Shown here: positions 52,589 to 62,393 of the stretch, one piece after another
How the letters are laid out: each line of letters starts with the position of its first letter
Position numbering within the stretch: position 1 is the first letter of the stretch
DNA from: Mucilaginibacter saanensis
GTDB taxonomy: Bacteria; Bacteroidota; Bacteroidia; Sphingobacteriales; Sphingobacteriaceae
NCBI RefSeq assembly: GCF_014200575.1
Contig: NZ_JACHBZ010000016.1
Location: 71,224 to 135,223 of the forward strand
Direction of reading: 5' to 3'
DNA length: 64,000 nt
The notes under the pieces: model-generated
The model's database searches: none
Told to the model about the DNA's origin: nothing
The model's input: only the letters and a program-made list of their open reading frames with translations
Program-made: the position numbers and the translations under genes

Positions 52589-55500
52589 TTATAGGTTAAC
52601 ATTTAAACCTATGTTAAATACCTTTTGTACAGGATATGCAAATGCGTTGCCTCCCTGCTCAGGATCCCATAGTTTGAAAGGGCTCCAGGTAAGCAGGTTT
52701 AAACCGTTAAAGTATATACGGGCACTTTTAAGCAGCAAGGATTTTGACAAGCCTGCCGGCAATGTATACCCAATCTCCAATGACTTAAGACGCAGAAAAC
52801 TGCCATCGCGCATCCACCAGGTACTGTTTTGCCTGTTGTTTTCAATAACGCCGCCATCCGGGCCAAGCCTTGGGTATAAAGCGTAAAGGTTTTGATTGCT
52901 CTCTGACCAATGGTCATCGGCATAAGCCTTCAGCAATTCGGTGTTGCCTGTAAAATAACTATCCGGGCTTTTAATAAATGGCGCGGTGCGGGCAGGGTCA
53001 ATAAAGAGCGACACCTTTGCCTGACCCTGGAAAAATGCTGAAAGGTCAAAGTTTTTCCATCCGGTTGATATACCAAAACCATACACTATTTGCGGTACCG
53101 TGGGGTTACCTATAAATGTTTGATCGGCACCATCAATTTTACCATCGCCGTTTAAATCGCGGTATTTGATATCACCACCCTGCGGCGGAGTTCCGTTGGT
53201 ACTAAAAATCTGCGAAGGAGAGTTTTTGGCCTCATTATCATCAACAAATAAACGTTCGGCTATATAACCATAGGCACGGTTAAGCGGCTGGCCAATGTTG
53301 CTTCTGTACCCTTCTTTATAATCAGGCTGTTCATACTGGGTATACTCATTGGCCGAGTAAGTAAAGTTTCCACGGGCCTGTATCCATATATCTTTGCCTA
53401 TATATTCCTTACCATCAACAGATATATCAACTCCTTTTGATCTTACCTTGCCTAAGTTGGCAGATATAGGTGCTTCCAGTCCCATTGTTGAGGGAATGTT
53501 ATCGCGGCGCTGTAGAATATTGTATTTATCGTTCTGGTAAATTTCGGCTATAATGTTAATTTTTTTAAACAGTGTAAATTCAAGGCCCAGGTTAATTTGT
53601 TTGGATGTTTCCCAGGTTACATCATCGTTTTCATAACTGTTAATGCTTACCCCGTTGCGCATGTAACCGTTGTTGGCTCCAAAATAAGCGTAGTTGCCGC
53701 CGTTAAGGTTTACATCAGACAGGTAAAAGAAACGCTGGCTTCCAATTTGATCATTACCTACCAAACCGTAGCTGGCACGTAATTTAAAGCGATCAAATAC
53801 ATTGTACATATCGCCCCAGAATTTTTCTTCAGACACTATCCACGATGCGCCAATGGTTGGGAAAAACCCAAAGCGGTGGTTTGACGAAAAACGCTCAGAA
53901 CCATTATAGCCAAAGTTACCTTCCAGATAGTATTTACCTTTGTAAGAGTAAGTTAAACGACCTGCCAGGGTTTCGTTACGGTAAGGCAACGAATATTGCA
54001 GCGTATATGGGTTTTGTTTGGTTTGATCAATATTAGGGTCCTTGTTGTTTGAATATAGCTGCTGCTGGCGGGTGCCTATCAGGGCTGCGCTTATGGTATG
54101 GTCTTTACCAAAAGTGCGGCTGTAATCCAATACGCCTTGCAGGTAAATCTGGGTTTGCAGATTATCTGAATAAGGATCGCGATTGTATGACAGATATTCT
54201 GTTGCCTGGCCCGGCTGCGAATTGATCCATTGCAGCGTATATTGATTACTTGTTTTATCGTAGTTTGACGCCGTATAATAAAATGGATTATAGTATAACT
54301 GCGATTGGAAATAAGAATAACGGTTGGTACTGAAAATACCATGGAAATTTAACCCCTGGGTTAAAAAGCCCATATTTTGGTTAAGCTCCAGTTGGGCCAG
54401 CATTCTTGATTCAGAAAAATTCTGATGCCCTGACAGCAAATTAGCATAAGGATTCTGATACTGGAGAGAACCTGCGCCGCCGCCTGCGCCCGGTACATTA
54501 CCAAACAAAATGTGCTTTGTTTTAAGGTTGGCAGAGTCGGCCGGGTAATATGCCGGAAAATCAACCGGGCTGGTATGCATAACCAGGTTATACAAATCGG
54601 TTGATAAGGATGCATCATTGGTACGCGGACCATTGTACTCATTAAAAGTACCAGACAAGCGCACAACCAGCTCCGTTTTATCGGTAATGTTGATGTTTAC
54701 GTTTGAGCGTAACTGATAATTTTGAAACTTAACGTTATTGTTGTTATTGTTCCTGATATCGGTTCTTAATATACCGTTATCATTACTGTATGAGCCGGCC
54801 ACATAGTATTTGGCTACGCCGCCGCCACCTTGTATGCTCAGGTTACCACGCTGCGTACTGGTGCGATTTTTAAATAGCAACTTAAGCCAGTCAACCGCTG
54901 GGTATACATAGGGGTTACTGCCCGGTGCATTATTAATGGATGCCTGGGTGTTGATGATCTTATTTTCAGAATAAGGCAGGGGATCAAGGGGGTAACGGGT
55001 TTGCACCGCCTCGTTAAAAAGCCTCATATAGGTAATAGGGTCGGCAAGCTGAATGTTCTGCACCGATTGTGACGATGAGTTTTCAACCCGGAAAGCAATT
55101 TGTGCTTTACCTACCTTACCCTCTTTGGTTTTAACCAGTATAACGCCGTTACCACCTCGTGCACCGTATAGTGCCGTGGCGCTCGCATCTTTCAAGATCG
55201 AAAAGCTTTCAATATCATCAACATTTAACCTGGCCAGATCTGATGATGTAAGCTCCACGTTGTCAATCAAAATCAGCGGGTCCTGTTTATAGCCAAAGGT
55301 AGTTACACCGCGGATAAAGAACTTGGCATTATCCTGCCCCGGCTGCCCGCTGGGTGTATAGGCAATAAGCCCTGCAACCTGCCCGGCAAGCGCATTCGTA
55401 AGGTTACTGGCCGGTACTTTTAAGTTACCCGGCTTTACCGTGGTAACTGAACCCACCAGGGCTTCGCGGGTTTGTTTTCTGCTATAGGCAGTCACCACTA

Positions 55501-56149
55501 CCTCGTCTGCAGATTGCACGTCTTCTTCCAGGGTAACGTTGAATACCTTGGTTTCAGATGTAACCGTAAAGGTTTGCGGCTTAAAACCCACAAAAGTTAT
55601 TTTAATGGCATCACCGTCTTTTACATCTAAAATAAACTTACCATTCTTGTCTGTGACCGTACCCCGCCTGGAGTTGCCGACCACGGCAATGTTTACCCCA
55701 GGCAGCACCTCTCCCTTTGCATCCCTGACCGAACCCGTTATAGTAACATCAGCCATTATCATGGCAGGCTTAACGGGTGCCTTTGCAGTCGGGAGCTCCT
55801 TAACAATAATTGATTTGCCATCAATTATGTAAGAGAGCTGAAACTTTTTCAGCGCTATTTTCAACACTTCCTCAATAGCGAGGTTTTTAAAGTCAACATT
55901 CAACGTATAGTTAGCCTGCTGCCCCCTTGGCGACCAGAAAACGTTATATCCGGTTTGCCTGTTGATTTCGCTGAAAAACTGTTTTAGGGTAACACTACTT
56001 TGTTTGTAAGTTATTTTTTGTGAAAAAACCGATGCACTAACCTGCATAAAAGCAAGGAAAAGTATAAGGGTTGTTATTTTCATTATCAGAAGGAATTTCT
56101 TGATGTAGCACGAATGCGTACAAATGTTTGTAGTAAAGTTTTTGTACAT
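52589..56149 (-). CDS. STN-domain SusC/RagA TonB-dependent receptor with signal-transducing N-terminus (PUL 3)
   Basis: An 1186-residue receptor. After the signal (FMQVSASVFSQ) comes an STN domain (~45-118: SVTLKQFFSEINRQTGYNVFW, NLAIEEVLKIAL, YIIDGKSIIV), then a CarboxypepD_reg-like domain (GSVRDAKGEVLPGVNIAVVG), the plug (SILKDASATALYGARGGNGVILVKTKEG) and the barrel ending VFNIGLNVNL. The STN domain contacts the FecR anti-sigma factor, encoded directly upstream, so substrate binding can activate the sigma factor. The start MYKNF is characteristic of FecR-linked SusC genes in this order. Confidence 0.95.
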   Translation of the reverse strand: MYKNFTTNICTHSCYIKKFLLIMKITTLILFLAFMQVSASVFSQKITYKQSSVTLKQFFSEINRQTGYNVFWSPRGQQANYTLNVDFKNLAIEEVLKIALKKFQLSYIIDGKSIIVKELPTAKAPVKPAMIMADVTITGSVRDAKGEVLPGVNIAVVGNSRRGTVTDKNGKFILDVKDGDAIKITFVGFKPQTFTVTSETKVFNVTLEEDVQSADEVVVTAYSRKQTREALVGSVTTVKPGNLKVPASNLTNALAGQVAGLIAYTPSGQPGQDNAKFFIRGVTTFGYKQDPLILIDNVELTSSDLARLNVDDIESFSILKDASATALYGARGGNGVILVKTKEGKVGKAQIAFRVENSSSQSVQNIQLADPITYMRLFNEAVQTRYPLDPLPYSENKIINTQASINNAPGSNPYVYPAVDWLKLLFKNRTSTQRGNLSIQGGGGVAKYYVAGSYSNDNGILRTDIRNNNNNNVKFQNYQLRSNVNINITDKTELVVRLSGTFNEYNGPRTNDASLSTDLYNLVMHTSPVDFPAYYPADSANLKTKHILFGNVPGAGGGAGSLQYQNPYANLLSGHQNFSESRMLAQLELNQNMGFLTQGLNFHGIFSTNRYSYFQSQLYYNPFYYTASNYDKTSNQYTLQWINSQPGQATEYLSYNRDPYSDNLQTQIYLQGVLDYSRTFGKDHTISAALIGTRQQQLYSNNKDPNIDQTKQNPYTLQYSLPYRNETLAGRLTYSYKGKYYLEGNFGYNGSERFSSNHRFGFFPTIGASWIVSEEKFWGDMYNVFDRFKLRASYGLVGNDQIGSQRFFYLSDVNLNGGNYAYFGANNGYMRNGVSINSYENDDVTWETSKQINLGLEFTLFKKINIIAEIYQNDKYNILQRRDNIPSTMGLEAPISANLGKVRSKGVDISVDGKEYIGKDIWIQARGNFTYSANEYTQYEQPDYKEGYRSNIGQPLNRAYGYIAERLFVDDNEAKNSPSQIFSTNGTPPQGGDIKYRDLNGDGKIDGADQTFIGNPTVPQIVYGFGISTGWKNFDLSAFFQGQAKVSLFIDPARTAPFIKSPDSYFTGNTELLKAYADDHWSESNQNLYALYPRLGPDGGVIENNRQNSTWWMRDGSFLRLKSLEIGYTLPAGLSKSLLLKSARIYFNGLNLLTWSPFKLWDPEQGGNAFAYPVQKVFNIGLNVNL

Positions 56150-56331
56150 TTGTTTAGGCTAATTAATGTTAAGTTGTTATCTCCAATGGCATTTAATTTA
56201 ATAAGCTATCAGATCAGGAGCATCGCAAGTGCACCTGATCTTTGCCTTTAAACTATCTTCATTTCTTTCAGGTATAGTCTTTCATTGTCTTCTCGGGTTT
56301 AATAGTTTAAGTAATTGATAATTGGGTTTAT

Positions 56332-57459
56332 TTATTTTTTTGCAACTCTGATGGTGGATCCTTCAATAATGAAACGGGCATCAGTAGTTTGTTCAATCAT
56401 TTTTAACAGTGTTGATATATTGGCAAAGCGTGTAGTAACAGCAACAAGCGACTCCTCCTTAACGCTTTCGTCCTGATACACCACTTTTACATCATACCAT
56501 CTGGCTATCTGCCGCATAACAATACCCAGGTCCTGATCATCAAACCTGAAGTAGCCATTCTTCCAATCTATGGCATACTGTGCGTCAACATCCGAAACCT
56601 TGAAAGTAGCTTTAAGGTCGGCTTCCTGTCCGGGTTTTAATATGGCTTTGTCATTGCCGGCCACAACTTTAACAGACCCTTCTAACAGGGTGGTTTTAGT
56701 ATCCAGCTCGTCAGGATAGGCGTTCACGTTAAAATGTGTTCCCAGCACTTCAACAACCTGCTTATTGGTAACTACCCTGAACGGGTGAGCTTTATCATGT
56801 GCTACCTCAAAATAAGCCTCGCCGTTAAGTTCCACCTCACGCGTTTTTGATGATGCAAAGCTTACCGGATATTTTAATGATGATGCTGCGTTGAGCCAAA
56901 CCCGGGTTCCATCGGGCAAAAGCAATTGATATTGCCCTCCCTTAGGGGTTTCCATGGTATTAAACTGCAACTGGCCATTGGCAGCAGCATCCTGGCTGGT
57001 ATTATAAACCAGCTTACCATCGGCCGTTTTAATAACCTGGCTTCCGCTCTGTTGTGCTATTTTACCATTACTGGCATCAGACAGGCTTATCTTAGTTCCG
57101 TTAGCCAATAACAAAACTGCTTTGTTACTACCGGGATGGATATGCTCACTCAGTCTGTTTTCGGCTTTTTTGCTTGCTTTGTACCGGCTTTCAAATAAAA
57201 CGGCACCTGCGGCAAGTGTAATTAATACAGAGGCGGCAACCGCCCACTTTTTATAGTTAAAGGATCTTGTTTTAGGGAAATCAATCTCGTCCATCAGCCG
57301 CAATAGAATTTCCTCACGAACAGTATCCCTGTCATCCGGAAATTCTGATTCCTGGCCCGAAACATTATTGTACCAGTTGGCCAAAGCCTGCTTTTCTGAA
57401 GCGGTAGCTGTGCCTTCTTTATCCTTTTTTATTAAGCTGTAAATGGTTTGACGGTTCAA
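56332..57459 (-). CDS. FecR-family anti-sigma factor
   Basis: A 375-residue anti-sigma/sigma-regulator. The N-terminal ~70 residues are cytoplasmic (ATASEKQALANWYNN), a TM helix follows (WAVAASVLITLAAGAVLF, ~72-89), then the periplasmic FecR domain (PKGGQYQLLLPDGTRVWLNAASSLKYP, REVELNGEAYFEVAHDKAHPFRV, VLGTHFNVNAY, LLEGSVKVV) and a C-terminal DUF4974-like STN-type domain (DLGIVMRQIARWYDVKVVYQDES). It relays the state of the SusC receptor to the ECF sigma factor, 107 nt upstream. The gene lies between them in the usual order. Confidence 0.95.
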   Translation of the reverse strand: MNRQTIYSLIKKDKEGTATASEKQALANWYNNVSGQESEFPDDRDTVREEILLRLMDEIDFPKTRSFNYKKWAVAASVLITLAAGAVLFESRYKASKKAENRLSEHIHPGSNKAVLLLANGTKISLSDASNGKIAQQSGSQVIKTADGKLVYNTSQDAAANGQLQFNTMETPKGGQYQLLLPDGTRVWLNAASSLKYPVSFASSKTREVELNGEAYFEVAHDKAHPFRVVTNKQVVEVLGTHFNVNAYPDELDTKTTLLEGSVKVVAGNDKAILKPGQEADLKATFKVSDVDAQYAIDWKNGYFRFDDQDLGIVMRQIARWYDVKVVYQDESVKEESLVAVTTRFANISTLLKMIEQTTDARFIIEGSTIRVAKK

Positions 57460-57566
57460 TTGGTATTGCGCGTTATAGTTACATGTTATGCGAAAACCAC
57501 TTTACCCTACATCATTATGAAAATAAATTTTAATTTTTTTTAAAGCTCAGCTAAAACCGGGGAGAT

Positions 57567-58154
57567 TCAGGAAACAGAGCGATAAATATGAACGGCGACG
57601 ATGAGCAACACACCGTATTTTTTTAATCCGCCGCGAATAATTTTAAGGGCACGGGTTAAGTTGGCCTCCACCCCTTTCTCGGTAATTTGCATCTGGGCGG
57701 CTATCTCGGAGTTCTTCATGCCATTTTCTCGGCTATAGCGGAATACGAGGCGGCATTTTTCTGGCAGCTCTTCCACTATGCCATCTATATACTGCTGTAA
57801 AAAACGGGCTTCCCATTTGCGCTCCTCATGCGTAACAACGTCATATTCAAAATTCTTTTGGGCAAGTTCAGTGCGGCGCTGCTCTTTCTGATAATAATGA
57901 TATACGCTTAATTTAATAGCGCCCGCCAAAAACCCAGGCAGGTTTTGAATATTTACCACATCGCGCCTTTCCCATAATGAAAAAAACACATCATGCACAA
58001 TATCCTTGGCAACCGCACTGTCCTTACTGTGGTTCCAGGCGATGGACAGCATAGTTTCCCAATACCGGTTATAAATTTCGGTAAAGGCTGCCTGTTCCCC
58101 TCTTTTTAAGTGAAGGGTTAGCATTTCATCAGTATAAGTGCTATAGTGGGCCAT
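57567..58154 (-). CDS. ECF RNA polymerase sigma factor (sigma-70 family)
   Basis: A 195-residue ECF sigma. Region 2 covers FTEIYNRYWETMLSIAWNHSKDSAVAKDIVHDVFFSLWERRD (~21-63), with the promoter-recognition helix. Region 4 is KCRLVFRYSRENGMKNSEIAAQMQITEKGVEANLTRALKIIRGGL. The C-terminal tail is hydrophobic (GVLLIVAVHIYRS). It heads the cascade sigma-FecR-SusC-SusD of PUL 3 and should direct RNA polymerase to the susC promoter when released by FecR. Confidence 0.95.
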   Translation of the reverse strand: MAHYSTYTDEMLTLHLKRGEQAAFTEIYNRYWETMLSIAWNHSKDSAVAKDIVHDVFFSLWERRDVVNIQNLPGFLAGAIKLSVYHYYQKEQRRTELAQKNFEYDVVTHEERKWEARFLQQYIDGIVEELPEKCRLVFRYSRENGMKNSEIAAQMQITEKGVEANLTRALKIIRGGLKKYGVLLIVAVHIYRSVS

Positions 58155-59379
58155 TAACGTTTACCTTAATTTACTTTTAGTAAACTCATTTCCCGATAAA
58201 AAGAAAACTGATAATATCTACAGCATGCAGGGTTGTGGGGGTTTAAAATAGCAACACCCTTTTTTGAGGGTAAACGTTTCTCCATATCTTACTTATTTGC
58301 AATTATATAAACACAATTCCTGCCAAATAGAATTTGGCGTACCAATAAACCGATATCGATTATAATCCGGCTATGCTATAAATCGCATTTATATACTTTT
58401 CAGATGAATGCAAGTACTTGAACAGGCTATAATTATAGTTGACTTATTAGAATACAATTGGTTATGAAAATGCACAATGTAATTACGCATTTAAAAAGCT
58501 AAAAATAGATAAAAGCCGCTAAAAAGGCAATTTATATATTTTTAGCCCTAAAGCTCATGGTAAATGTCAATTATTTTTCAGAACAATTACATGAATACGG
58601 CAAATTTATTTTATAACAAAAAAGAATCATTACCGGGATTATGGCCTCCCTTGTAACAGGCCTGATTTTATAGCTACCGGCATCAGTACGCAAGAGGGTT
58701 TGAAGCATTATTGATAAAAAGCTGTAAACGCAACAAAGCCTCACTTTTCAGTAAGACCTTTACTCCTTAGCGGCATTGGACGGCTCATGAACTACGCCCA
58801 TATATCTTTGAAAATCAATGTTTTTACTTTCTAAAAACCTGGTGCTCACCAGATGCTCACCTATTTTTTGCAACTAATTGAATGCAAATGAGTTACGTCA
58901 AATATATAAAAAAATATTTTTTGATGCAATTTTATTCGCCGGATTTTTAAAGATTTACCTAAAATGCTGTCTTAGCACTGATAATCCTCTTCTCTTATTT
59001 TAATCGGAAGTTTCTCAGTTTGATTAATATCTGGTTTATCCGGCAGGTTACTTTTTGAATAGCCGATTCTGCATGATGTCATATAATTAGGGTAAAATTT
59101 GCTGATAAATGGCACAGAATTAGGGTAAAATCTGGAACAATACACATTGCGTGATTCTTTATTAGAAGGTAAAAGAGGTTGCATATTGAAAGCAATGGTT
59201 TTTTTTATTGATCTTGTTGTTATAGCCGTTTATCACAATGTCTTGTGATTATAGAAATAAAAACCACAAAATTTACCCAGCAGGAGTTCCAAATATTTAT
59301 CAGTAGTGTGTCAAAGCTTTGATCATAAAGAAACTCATAGGGATAATAGACTTACCTTCAACTATTATTTTCGAATTCC
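58155..59379. other. 1.2-kb region without a supported gene
   Basis: AT-rich non-coding DNA upstream of the ECF sigma gene. A 70-codon leftward frame at 58972-59184 has no family features and spans a 33-nt-period direct repeat (TTAGGGTAAAATTTG at ~59087 and TTAGGGTAAAATCTG at ~59120), which resembles the multiple terminal repeats of IS21-type elements. A short leftward frame near 58760-58880 (…VSTRFLESKNIDFQRYM…) is too short to call. No RNA gene recognised. Confidence 0.55.
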
Positions 59380-59970
59380 ATGCAAGACTTTTCGGCTGTA
59401 CTGAACCATATTGCTCCGCACATCACGCTGAATGAAGAGGAAAAGAAACTCTTTCTTTCAGTGCTGAAGCTGAAAAAGGTGAAGCGGAAACAGTTTGTAG
59501 AACAACCCGGCTTTGTGTCTAAGCACCGTACTTACGTGGTGGAAGGCGCACTCAGGGCTTATTTTATAGGTGAAGACGGCCAGGAACATACGATCTCACT
59601 GGCGGTGGATGATTGGTGGATCGGTGATCCCGGCAGCTTTCTGTTCCAGGAACCGGCCACTTTATTTATCGAAGCTATCGAAGACAGTACCCTCGTCCAA
59701 TGGAGCTATGAGAGCGAACAACTGTTGCTCGAAAAGATACCCCAATTCCCGATGGTAATGATGCAGCGCTGGCAGCGGATGGCGGTGATGATCCAAAAGC
59801 GAGTCATCTCTAATTTAAGCCTTTCGGCGGAAGAACGTTACGAAGAATTCGCCCAACGATACCCTGCTTTCGTACAGCGTATCCCTCTATATATTATCGC
59901 CTCCTACCTGGGTATGTCCAGGGAATTTCTCTCCAAAATACGTAACCAAAGGATCAGCGCTAAGAATTAA
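59380..59970 (+). CDS. Crp/Fnr-family regulator
   Basis: A 196-residue protein with an N-terminal cyclic-nucleotide-binding-like beta-roll (KKVKRKQFVEQPGFVSKHRTYVVEGALRAYFIGEDGQEHTISLAVDDWWIGD) and a C-terminal region ending in HTH-like helices (ERYEEFAQRYPAFVQRIPLYIIASYLGMSREFLSKIRNQ). It is the short Bacteroidota type and probably senses a signal other than cAMP, since the phosphate-binding cassette residues are not obvious. It precedes two SDR-type oxidoreductase genes by ~115 nt in the same direction and may regulate them. Confidence 0.93.
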   Translation: MQDFSAVLNHIAPHITLNEEEKKLFLSVLKLKKVKRKQFVEQPGFVSKHRTYVVEGALRAYFIGEDGQEHTISLAVDDWWIGDPGSFLFQEPATLFIEAIEDSTLVQWSYESEQLLLEKIPQFPMVMMQRWQRMAVMIQKRVISNLSLSAEERYEEFAQRYPAFVQRIPLYIIASYLGMSREFLSKIRNQRISAKN

Positions 59971-60084
59971 GTCAGCAGTAACGTGAACTACTTCACGCAC
60001 TTTTCGTAGCCTGGTTCACTTTTGCTTTCGGCCGCTTAACTGATTTTTGCTTTGTCGATAAAGGCAAATAAAAATCAAGATAAA

Positions 60085-60849
60085 ATGAAAGATTATGCAA
60101 ATGAATTCAAGGGCAAACGGGTTTTGATTACCGGCGGTTCACGCGGTATCGGGGCCGCTGCCGCACAGCGCCTGATAGATGGAGGCGCCAGTGTTGTCGT
60201 AACCGCACGTTCCCGTCATGAAGAAACTCCGGCTGAAGCGACTTTTATTACAGGTGACTTACGAAGCAAGGAAGGCGCAGAAGCAGTCGCCAACGAGGCG
60301 ATAAATATCCTCGGTGGCCTGGACATATTAATACACAGCGCCGGTGCTGCCCGTGTACAATTAACCAGTATGGATCAGATCCCTGAAGCGGAATGGCTGG
60401 ATTCGTTAGACATTAATTTCCTGGCCGGTTTGCGCATTACCCATGCGGTATTGCCTGCGCTGCGGGAATCTGTTTTAAGCTCTATTGTTTATGTATCCGC
60501 AGGCGGTCTGACCCCTTTCGGCGGCCCGTTGTCCCATTACGGCGCTGCGAAGGCGGCACTGAACAATTATGCGAAAAACCTGGCCAAAGAACTGGCTCCT
60601 GCAGGCATACGGGTTAATGTGGTAACCCCCGGCCCGATCATTACGCCCGGTGGTGACGAAGTTCGTAACACGATCACCAGCGCAATGGGCATCACTGATG
60701 AGCAATTCTTTGCAGGTGTTCCGCTACAGGGCCGTGGCGGCAGGTCTGAGGAACTAGCGGAGCCTATCGCCTTTCTGGTTTCTGACAGGGCATCTTATAT
60801 TACCGGGCACAACCATTTTGTTACAGGTGGCTGGGGCGAATTAGCTTAA
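60085..60849 (+). CDS. SDR family oxidoreductase
   Basis: A classical SDR of ~254 residues starting at ATG 60085 (MKDYANEFKGKRVLITGG). The TTG at 60052 would add 11 residues, with no support. Cofactor motif TGGSRGIG near the N-terminus; GDLRS; the catalytic Ser in IVYVSAGGLT, Tyr/Lys in YGAAKAALNNYAK, and VVTPGPIITPG. The C-terminus ends SYITGHNHFVTGGWGELA, as in fatty-acid or secondary-metabolite reductases. It is 17 nt before the NmrA-like gene and probably in one operon. Substrate unknown. Confidence 0.92.
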   Translation: MKDYANEFKGKRVLITGGSRGIGAAAAQRLIDGGASVVVTARSRHEETPAEATFITGDLRSKEGAEAVANEAINILGGLDILIHSAGAARVQLTSMDQIPEAEWLDSLDINFLAGLRITHAVLPALRESVLSSIVYVSAGGLTPFGGPLSHYGAAKAALNNYAKNLAKELAPAGIRVNVVTPGPIITPGGDEVRNTITSAMGITDEQFFAGVPLQGRGGRSEELAEPIAFLVSDRASYITGHNHFVTGGWGELA

Positions 60850-60866
60850 TTAACAGCAAGTATACC

Positions 60867-61736
60867 ATGAGTAAAATATTAGTCACCGGGGCCACCGGCG
60901 TGGTCGGAAAGACAACGATAGTCCATTTGCTAAAAAAGGGCATTCCGGCAAACGAAATCGTAGGCCTCGCCAGAAACGCGGAGAAAGCGGAAGAAATATT
61001 GAATACAGGCATTGAAATTCGCATTGGCGATTACTTTGATTACGACTCTCTGTTGCAAGCGTTTGAAGGAATCGATAAGCTCATGCTCATCAGCGCTCAC
61101 GCCTTTACCGATCGTATCACCCAGCATTATAATGCGATCACCGCTGCGCGCGAGGTGGGTGTGAAGCATATCGTTTATATGTCTATTATGCGTAAAGCGG
61201 GCTCCGGGCTGGTTATGCCTGAAGTGACCGAATCGGATATTTTCAGCGAACAAACGATAAAAGCATCCGGGCTGAATTATACCATTTTGTTCCATCCGCC
61301 ATTCACAGATGTTTTGTCTTTTTATTACGGGTTAAAACCTTATGAAAATGGCTTTAAATTGCCGGGGGGTAAGGGCAAAATGGCACCGGCAACCCGCGAT
61401 GAACTGGCGGAAGCACACGCGGCCGTACTATCCCAACCCGGCCACGAAAATAAGACCTATATCCTAAGCGGCAGCGAAGCGGTTTCTTTTGCAGATATCG
61501 CCCAAATCCTTGCAGAGGTCAAGAGAGAACCGGTGCCTTATACCACGATCACCGCCCAGGCATATAATGAGCTCAGGGCATCCGAAGGTATCCCCGCCCA
61601 CCTTACCGGTTTTGTGACCGATTGGGTGATCGCTATCAACAGCGGCGAATATGCCGAACAACCAGGCGACCTGGAACGATTGCTGGGCAGGAAAACACGG
61701 ACTTTCCGAGAATTTGTGGAAAGCAGTCGGGCTTAA
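60867..61736 (+). CDS. NmrA-like NAD(P)-binding oxidoreductase (atypical SDR, QOR2/azoreductase-like)
   Basis: A 289-residue protein with the Rossmann motif VTGATGVVGK (6-15) and a GLARNAEKAEEIL stretch; the Asn/Arg there suggests NADPH. DYFDYDSLLQAFEGIDKLMLIS and HNAITAAREVGVKHIVYMSIMRK follow the pattern of NmrA/QorB-type proteins. There is no classical YxxxK, so it may be a quinone reductase or sensor. It follows the SDR with 17 nt spacing. A hairpin at 61752-61790 ends the unit. Confidence 0.9.
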   Translation: MSKILVTGATGVVGKTTIVHLLKKGIPANEIVGLARNAEKAEEILNTGIEIRIGDYFDYDSLLQAFEGIDKLMLISAHAFTDRITQHYNAITAAREVGVKHIVYMSIMRKAGSGLVMPEVTESDIFSEQTIKASGLNYTILFHPPFTDVLSFYYGLKPYENGFKLPGGKGKMAPATRDELAEAHAAVLSQPGHENKTYILSGSEAVSFADIAQILAEVKREPVPYTTITAQAYNELRASEGIPAHLTGFVTDWVIAINSGEYAEQPGDLERLLGRKTRTFREFVESSRA

Positions 61737-61751
61737 TGTCAAAAACCGTTG

Positions 61752-61790
61752 CGAAGCTGGCAGGGAGCAAAATTACCCCGGCCAGCTTCG
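61752..61790 (+). terminator. Terminator after the NmrA-like gene
   Basis: Arms CGAAGCTGGC (61752-61761) and GCCAGCTTCG (61781-61790), then TTTAA. The loop is ~19 nt and the T-run short, so moderate support. Confidence 0.55.
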
Positions 61791-61925
61791 TTTAAGCCCT
61801 GTAAAATGAACAATCAATTTTCTTTGTAAAGATGGTGCGGATAACTGGCAGGAAGCCCTGGCCTTTCATTTCCAGAGGTAGAGCTCATTTTGGCGCTAAA
61901 ATTATTATTGTTTAATTTAGTAGCG

Positions 61926-62108
61926 ATGAAACCAAAACCTGTGAAACTTACCCGCTCTAAAGGTGAAAGGCTCGGTTGGACACCTATTGAACAAGTGAAG
62001 CACGTCACCTTAAAATCGATGACCGTACATGGTCGTAGGGTTTCAGTTCGTCAGCACCAGGAATTCCAAAATGGTGAGGCGGTTGTGCCGAAATTTATTA
62101 TCCCTTGA
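61926..62108 (+). CDS. Small hypothetical protein
   Basis: A 60-residue basic protein starting MKPKPVKLTRSKGERLGW, with TPIEQVKHVTLKSMTVHGRRVSVRQ and VVPKFIIP at the end. An upstream in-frame ATG at 61890 would add 12 hydrophobic residues. No family recognised. The codon pattern looks like coding sequence rather than random, but the support is weak. Confidence 0.4.
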   Translation: MKPKPVKLTRSKGERLGWTPIEQVKHVTLKSMTVHGRRVSVRQHQEFQNGEAVVPKFIIP

Positions 62109-62337
62109 TCTTTAATTAATAGCGTATTTTCATGCCGAATACCTCGGTAGAAAGGCATCTGATTCATTATTGGTTATTTATACAGTAGCTGCCGAAGATT
62201 AAAAATCTTTTGGCCCTGATTCGAGTGCTATATTATTTTTCACATGCGAGCAAAAATCCTTCTGACTAAAGTTATATTTTTCATAACTATAAATCTCCGC
62301 TATCTATCGGCTATCCGTAATTGCACTTTGATATCAA

Positions 62338-62370
62338 ACAAAATTGTATTTTACTAACAAACAATTTTGT
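62338..62370. promoter_or_regulatory. Inverted repeat upstream of the DUF4143 ATPase gene
   Basis: ACAAAATTGT (62338-62347) and its inverse ACAATTTTGT (62361-62370), 13 nt apart, ending 23 nt before the ATG at 62394. The sequence around is AT-rich and partly repeated (TTTTGTAT). It is placed where an operator or promoter would be. Confidence 0.4.
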
Positions 62371-62393
62371 ATTTTTGTATCAAATGAATAAAT

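Noticed and set aside
58972..59184. 70-codon leftward ORF in the large gap
   Set aside because: It spans a direct repeat and resembles no protein; more likely a repeat remnant.
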